From JB111 sp049856175 (GTDB lineage Bacteria; Actinomycetota; Actinomycetes; Actinomycetales; Actinomycetaceae), in NCBI RefSeq assembly GCF_049856175.1, contig NZ_JBNDNA010000004.1:1-64000 (forward strand): a DNA stretch of 64,000 nucleotides, read 5' to 3'. Positions 61,501 to 64,000 of the stretch are shown here, one piece after another (position 1 is the stretch's first letter; the number at the start of each line of letters is the position of its first letter). The position numbers and the translations under genes were made by a program. Below the pieces are notes generated by a model, which did no database searches, was not told the origin of the DNA, and saw only the letters and a list, made by a program, of their open reading frames with translations.

Positions 61501-62049
61501 GAGGTCGAGCACAGCCTTCACCAGGGTCGACAGCGCGGTGTCGGAGGAGTGGGCGAGCGGCCCGGTCCAGCCCGCGACGACCCGGTGGGCGAGCTCGTAG
61601 GTCTCGGCGGCGGTGATGAGGCGGGCGGTGGGGTCCAGGCCGAGCCGCAGGGCATGGTCCGTGTAGATGGCCCCGGCGAACGAGTCGTACGTGCTGACCT
61701 CGGGCCGCTCGGCCTCGAGGTCGTCGCGTGGTGCGGTCCGTCGGTGGCCGAGCGCCCGCCGGAGCGTGCCGAGCCGCTCGCGCAGGCGGACGTCGAGCTC
61801 GCCGGCCGCCTTGCGGGTGAACGTGAGGCCGAGGACCTGGTCGGGTCGCACGAGGCCGGCGTGGACGAGGTGGACGACCCGCAGCGACATCGTCTCGGTC
61901 TTTCCCGAGCCGGCGCCGGCGACGACGAGCTGGGGCGCCATCGGATGCGCCATGACGCCCGCCTGCTCCTCGGTCGGCGCGTAGCTGCTCCCGAGGAGTC
62001 GGGCGGTCCCGGCCGGCGTCACGGCCTGCGGCGTGCCGGGCTCGGTCAT
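58561..62049 (-). CDS. adnB: UvrD-like helicase-nuclease, AdnB type
   Basis: The 1162-residue protein has Walker A GAGSGKTETM (45-54), helicase motif FTRKAAGEL, DEYQDTSVAQ, GDPHQSIYGWRGAS, MHRSKGLEWD and VAVTRARSELLLTW, so it is an active SF1 motor. A C-terminal RecB-type nuclease follows with VEIVDWKTGR and QLDVNRLAW. AdnAB resects double-strand breaks in mycobacteria and related actinobacteria. ATG overlaps the AdnA stop. Length agrees with AdnB (about 1100). Confidence 0.92.
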   Translation of the reverse strand: MTEPGTPQAVTPAGTARLLGSSYAPTEEQAGVMAHPMAPQLVVAGAGSGKTETMSLRVVHLVHAGLVRPDQVLGLTFTRKAAGELDVRLRERLGTLRRALGHRRTAPRDDLEAERPEVSTYDSFAGAIYTDHALRLGLDPTARLITAAETYELAHRVVAGWTGPLAHSSDTALSTLVKAVLDLDGQTMSLVASDVTPEALRTELAATASTLLEAPVSGRKKGPSAEVRSVATSHLARVELLEMVQTLREERRANGVATFADIADAARRIVTEIPEVRDELRARYRLVLLDEYQDTSVAQTDLLAAAFGGGWPVTAVGDPHQSIYGWRGASAAALEEFPTRFGGAEPAAVRNLSVSWRNDHAILDVANAIAGPLRSGSGLGLPTLDARPGAGDGTVLGAWFATDGEEAAGLALALRQRWYEPHVAAEASRPGSGPTAAVLTRTNAQLALVEDALRAEGVPCQVVGVGGLVTRPEILDVRAALAVAVDPTRGDRLVRLVTGLGLGLADLRTLWAWAGHLARLGLRDGAEAGTAELADDAPGESAGEAGLDREETAIDPRQEQSLAEAIDHLPRDGWASAGHALTDVARDRLSRLARALGRIRSVVRLPVHDAVGVAIEALGLDLEVVAASSEAPATARAGLDELVRLAGTYANGIEGATVAGFLAYLDRAEEQEGGLADAQAGESEVDDPLRGVVQLMTMHRSKGLEWDVVAVPGLSLGSFPKVSVPASLANPAEFVPKDSAWLTDRGSVPASVRGDADRLPKLELADATDQHGMDDALEDFRRAAGLHALTEERRLAYVAVTRARSELLLTWASFTKETKTQRYRSPFLDEAVDAGVVEPLTGHLLDRPDDAPEENTQIGRARVATWPPPPGREGEAVRRVRAAARAVDAASAGPLDIEAGEGASGWDRAAALLLAERDELLARRGEVPLGDHLAATGLVSLAGDPEWFARQILRPVPRAPRREADLGTRFHEWVERRFEAEVLTGLAGHLDDAERGALGLDPDNGDADEGGAPTGAGGSAGTASGRGPVDERELRRLQDAFESSEWGSRRPTAVEEAVEVSVGPLVLRCRIDAVYANVDGTVEIVDWKTGRVPGPDERAAKLLQLDVNRLAWSRAKGVPIDQVRAHLYYVLHAETIPARTDDEAAVEARIRSAIERGVRPGS

Positions 62050-64000
62050 TCCGTCTCCTCGGAGGTGGTGGTCCCGCCGACGCGACGGCCGGCGGTCTGC
62101 AGCGGGCAGGAGGTGCGGACCTCGCAGAAGTCGCAGTACTTGTTCGTCCGGACGTGGACACCGGCTCCGGACATCTCGGTCACGGCGCGATCGACGAGCT
62201 CGTGCGCCCACGTGCCCCGGTCGGCGCCGAGGGCGTCCTGCTCCCGGATCGCCACGGACTTGTTGGGGGTGCCGAGGAAGACCAGCCGCGCGCCGGCGGG
62301 TTCCGCCCCCTCACCGCGGCGGTGCCGTTCGAGCAGGGCCGCCTGGTAGGCGCCGAGCTGGGCGTGCTCCTCGACCTCGGCCTGGCTGATGCCCTTGCCG
62401 GTCTTGAGGTCGGCGACCACCACCCGCCCGTCCGACTGGGTCTCGAGCCGGTCGATCTGCCCGCGGACGCGCGCCTCGCCCACGATCTCGTCGACGTCGA
62501 CCTCCGTGGCGACCTGGACCGGAACGGCGACGTACTCGGCGAGCCGCTCGACGAGCCGCTCCGCCTTGGCCCGCTCCTGGTCGGCGGCGAGGCCCTCGCC
62601 GAGGTCGAGCTCACCGATCCGCTCGTGCAACGCGGACCGTAGCTCGTCGCGGCTGCCGGCCGGGTGCTGCTCGGCGATCTCGTGCACGAGGGTGCCGAGC
62701 GCCTGGCTGTCTGAGTCGCCGCCCCGCCCGCCGAACCGGGTGAGCGCCCACCGAAGTCCGCACGTGGTGACGGACTCGACGGCCGACGGGCTGACGGTGA
62801 CCGGCTCGTCCGTGCTCCTCAGGGGCGCGAGCGTGCTCACCTCGTGGGCGAGCACCCACTCCTGCGGGTCCGCCCCTGCCACGCCCTCGGCGCGCAGCCG
62901 CGCGAGGACCCGGGCGGCGTCGGCGTCTCCCGGATCGTCGGCGAGGCGCCGGCGCAGCCGCGCGACGAGCTCACGCAGGTCCCGGGCCACGATCTGTTCC
63001 CGGTCCGCTGGCCGTGGCCGTGCGCCGGCGTCCGGAGCCGTGCGGGCCCCTGCGTCGCCGCGGTCGTGCGCGGCCGCGTCCCGCGCGAGGAGCTCGTGGA
63101 ACAGCGAGGGGCGCGTGTCGACGCCATCGACGGCAGTGACGAGGAGCTTGCTCGTCGCGCGGGAAGTCGCGAGCACGAGCTGGCGCAGCTCGTCGTCCCG
63201 CACCTCCTTGCGGGCCTCGGTCCAGCGGTCGGCGCCGTCCCCGCGGCCGGTGACGACGTCGACGAGCGCCTGGCTGCCGAGGATCGTGTCGCGGCGGCGC
63301 ATGTCCGGCCAGACGTCCTCCTGGAGGCCGGCGACCGCGACGAGGTCCCACTCCTGCCCGGCCGCCTGCGCGGGCGTGAGCACCTCGACGAGGTCGCGGC
63401 GGCCCGACTGGGCGGCGAGGGTGTCCTCGGCGACGCGCTGCTTCTCGACGCGGTCGACGAATCCGATCGCACCGGCCGTGGCGCCGCGCGCCTCGTACCG
63501 TTCGGCGGCGTAGAAGAGGGCGAGCACGGCGTCCAGGTCGGCGTGCGCCTGTGCGGCCCCGGCTCCCCCGTCGATCGCGCGCGTCTGCCACGGCTCGGCG
63601 AGGCCGGCCGCGTCCCATGCCGCCCACAGGACCGCCGTCGGTCCCTCTCCGGCGACGAGCGCGGTGCGCGTGCGCCCCACCACCCGCGCGACCCGCACGA
63701 GCGGGTCGGTCAGGGCTGCGGACATGGACCCGGGCAGGGCGGCGACGCCACCCTCGTCCACCGCCGCCACGGCGTCGAGCAGGACCGTGTCGGAGTCGAC
63801 GGCGCCGCCGCGCGCCCCGCTCGCCGCCCGCAGCGTGCGCATGAGGCTGCGCAGGCCCACCGGGTCCGCACCGCCCACGGACGAGAGCATGAGGTCGCGC
63901 AGCGCCCGGCCCGTCGGCCCCTCGGCGGCCACGCGCACGGCCGCCAGGAGGGGTCGCACGGCAGGCTCGTCCCGCAGCGCACCCAGTCGACCCGGGGAGA
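62046..64000 (-). CDS. adnA: Helicase-nuclease subunit, AdnA type (5' end beyond window)
   Basis: At least 650 residues of the C-terminal part are present and open to the window edge. The region ends with a RecB/AddB-like nuclease: VTTCGLRWALTRFGG, GRVVVADLKTGKGIS, QLGAYQAALL and CDFCEVRTSCPL. The four Cys (one far upstream, three near the end) form the typical iron-sulphur staple. The helicase core before it has PAQAAGQEWDLVAVAGLQEDVWPD and ATSRATSKLLVTAVDG. The ATP-site motifs would lie beyond 64000. It overlaps adnB by four bases. Confidence 0.9.
   Translation of the reverse strand, partial: SPGRLGALRDEPAVRPLLAAVRVAAEGPTGRALRDLMLSSVGGADPVGLRSLMRTLRAASGARGGAVDSDTVLLDAVAAVDEGGVAALPGSMSAALTDPLVRVARVVGRTRTALVAGEGPTAVLWAAWDAAGLAEPWQTRAIDGGAGAAQAHADLDAVLALFYAAERYEARGATAGAIGFVDRVEKQRVAEDTLAAQSGRRDLVEVLTPAQAAGQEWDLVAVAGLQEDVWPDMRRRDTILGSQALVDVVTGRGDGADRWTEARKEVRDDELRQLVLATSRATSKLLVTAVDGVDTRPSLFHELLARDAAAHDRGDAGARTAPDAGARPRPADREQIVARDLRELVARLRRRLADDPGDADAARVLARLRAEGVAGADPQEWVLAHEVSTLAPLRSTDEPVTVSPSAVESVTTCGLRWALTRFGGRGGDSDSQALGTLVHEIAEQHPAGSRDELRSALHERIGELDLGEGLAADQERAKAERLVERLAEYVAVPVQVATEVDVDEIVGEARVRGQIDRLETQSDGRVVVADLKTGKGISQAEVEEHAQLGAYQAALLERHRRGEGAEPAGARLVFLGTPNKSVAIREQDALGADRGTWAHELVDRAVTEMSGAGVHVRTNKYCDFCEVRTSCPLQTAGRRVGGTTTSEETE

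Overview
The window is chromosomal DNA from a high-GC actinobacterium. I place it in the Micrococcales (Cellulomonas/Georgenia-like relatives). The grounds are very high GC, the murI–DUF2017–clpS–pncB and DUF3039–helicase blocks, an ssrA–smpB–ftsX–ftsE–prfB block, an AdnAB-type helicase-nuclease pair, and many genes whose start codon lies 6-8 bases after a TANNNT -10 box (leaderless transcripts). No genus can be named from sequence reading alone. There is no rRNA, tRNA, IS element or CRISPR array. No gene-free stretch exceeds about 300 bases.

Layout. (1) 1-7.0 kb, core genes: a perfect 464-bp tandem duplication at the murI/MBL-hydrolase junction, then murI, DUF2017, clpS, pncB, a small membrane protein, an SF2 helicase, DUF3039 and hup. 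(2) 7.2-13.2 kb, a D-amino-acid theme: a DadA-like oxidase, a receiver-LuxR regulator lacking its phospho-acceptor Asp, an N-acyl-D-amino-acid deacylase, a permease and a leaderless-secretion (no signal peptide) class-A-type serine hydrolase. (3) 13.9-20.6 kb, a tartrate island: D-tartrate dehydratase, a TctABC tricarboxylate-type transporter, a tartrate/D-malate dehydrogenase, and a divergent LysR regulator with a T-N11-A operator. (4) 21.3-26.8 kb, a second uptake/catabolism unit: TRAP transporter DctPQM, a nitrilase-family amidohydrolase, an HpcH/HpaI aldolase, and a divergent GntR regulator with a near-perfect 26-bp operator. (5) 27-35 kb, core: ssrA (tmRNA, tag ADSKRTDFALAA), smpB, a secreted M23 peptidase, ftsX, ftsE, prfB and two paralogous membrane-anchored four-Cys (septum-formation-type) proteins. 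(6) 35.4-38.5 kb, zinc: Zur, ZnuA-type binding protein, AztD-type metallochaperone and a Zur box. (7) 38.7-40.2 kb, a small alarmone synthetase and a Nudix hydrolase. (8) 40.4-45.3 kb, a compact tad (Flp-type pilus) locus. (9) 45.5-47.1 kb, a MazEF-like toxin-antitoxin pair, a TetR gene remnant and arsM. (10) 47.2-57.2 kb, several regulator/target pairs with clear palindromic operators: PH-domain membrane proteins with TetR, an autoregulated TetR, MarR with aldo/keto reductase, and quinone oxidoreductase with TetR. (11) 57.2-64 kb, a phosphotransferase-like protein and the adnB/adnA recombination genes; adnA runs off the window end.

The accessory catabolic modules lie between hup and the 3' end of ssrA, a common island insertion point, but no attachment repeat was seen. 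The most notable observations are the tartrate module, the uncharacterised TRAP–nitrilase–aldolase pathway, the D-amino-acid module with its degenerate receiver, the murI tandem duplication, and the set of unusually clean operators that tie each local regulator to its neighbours.
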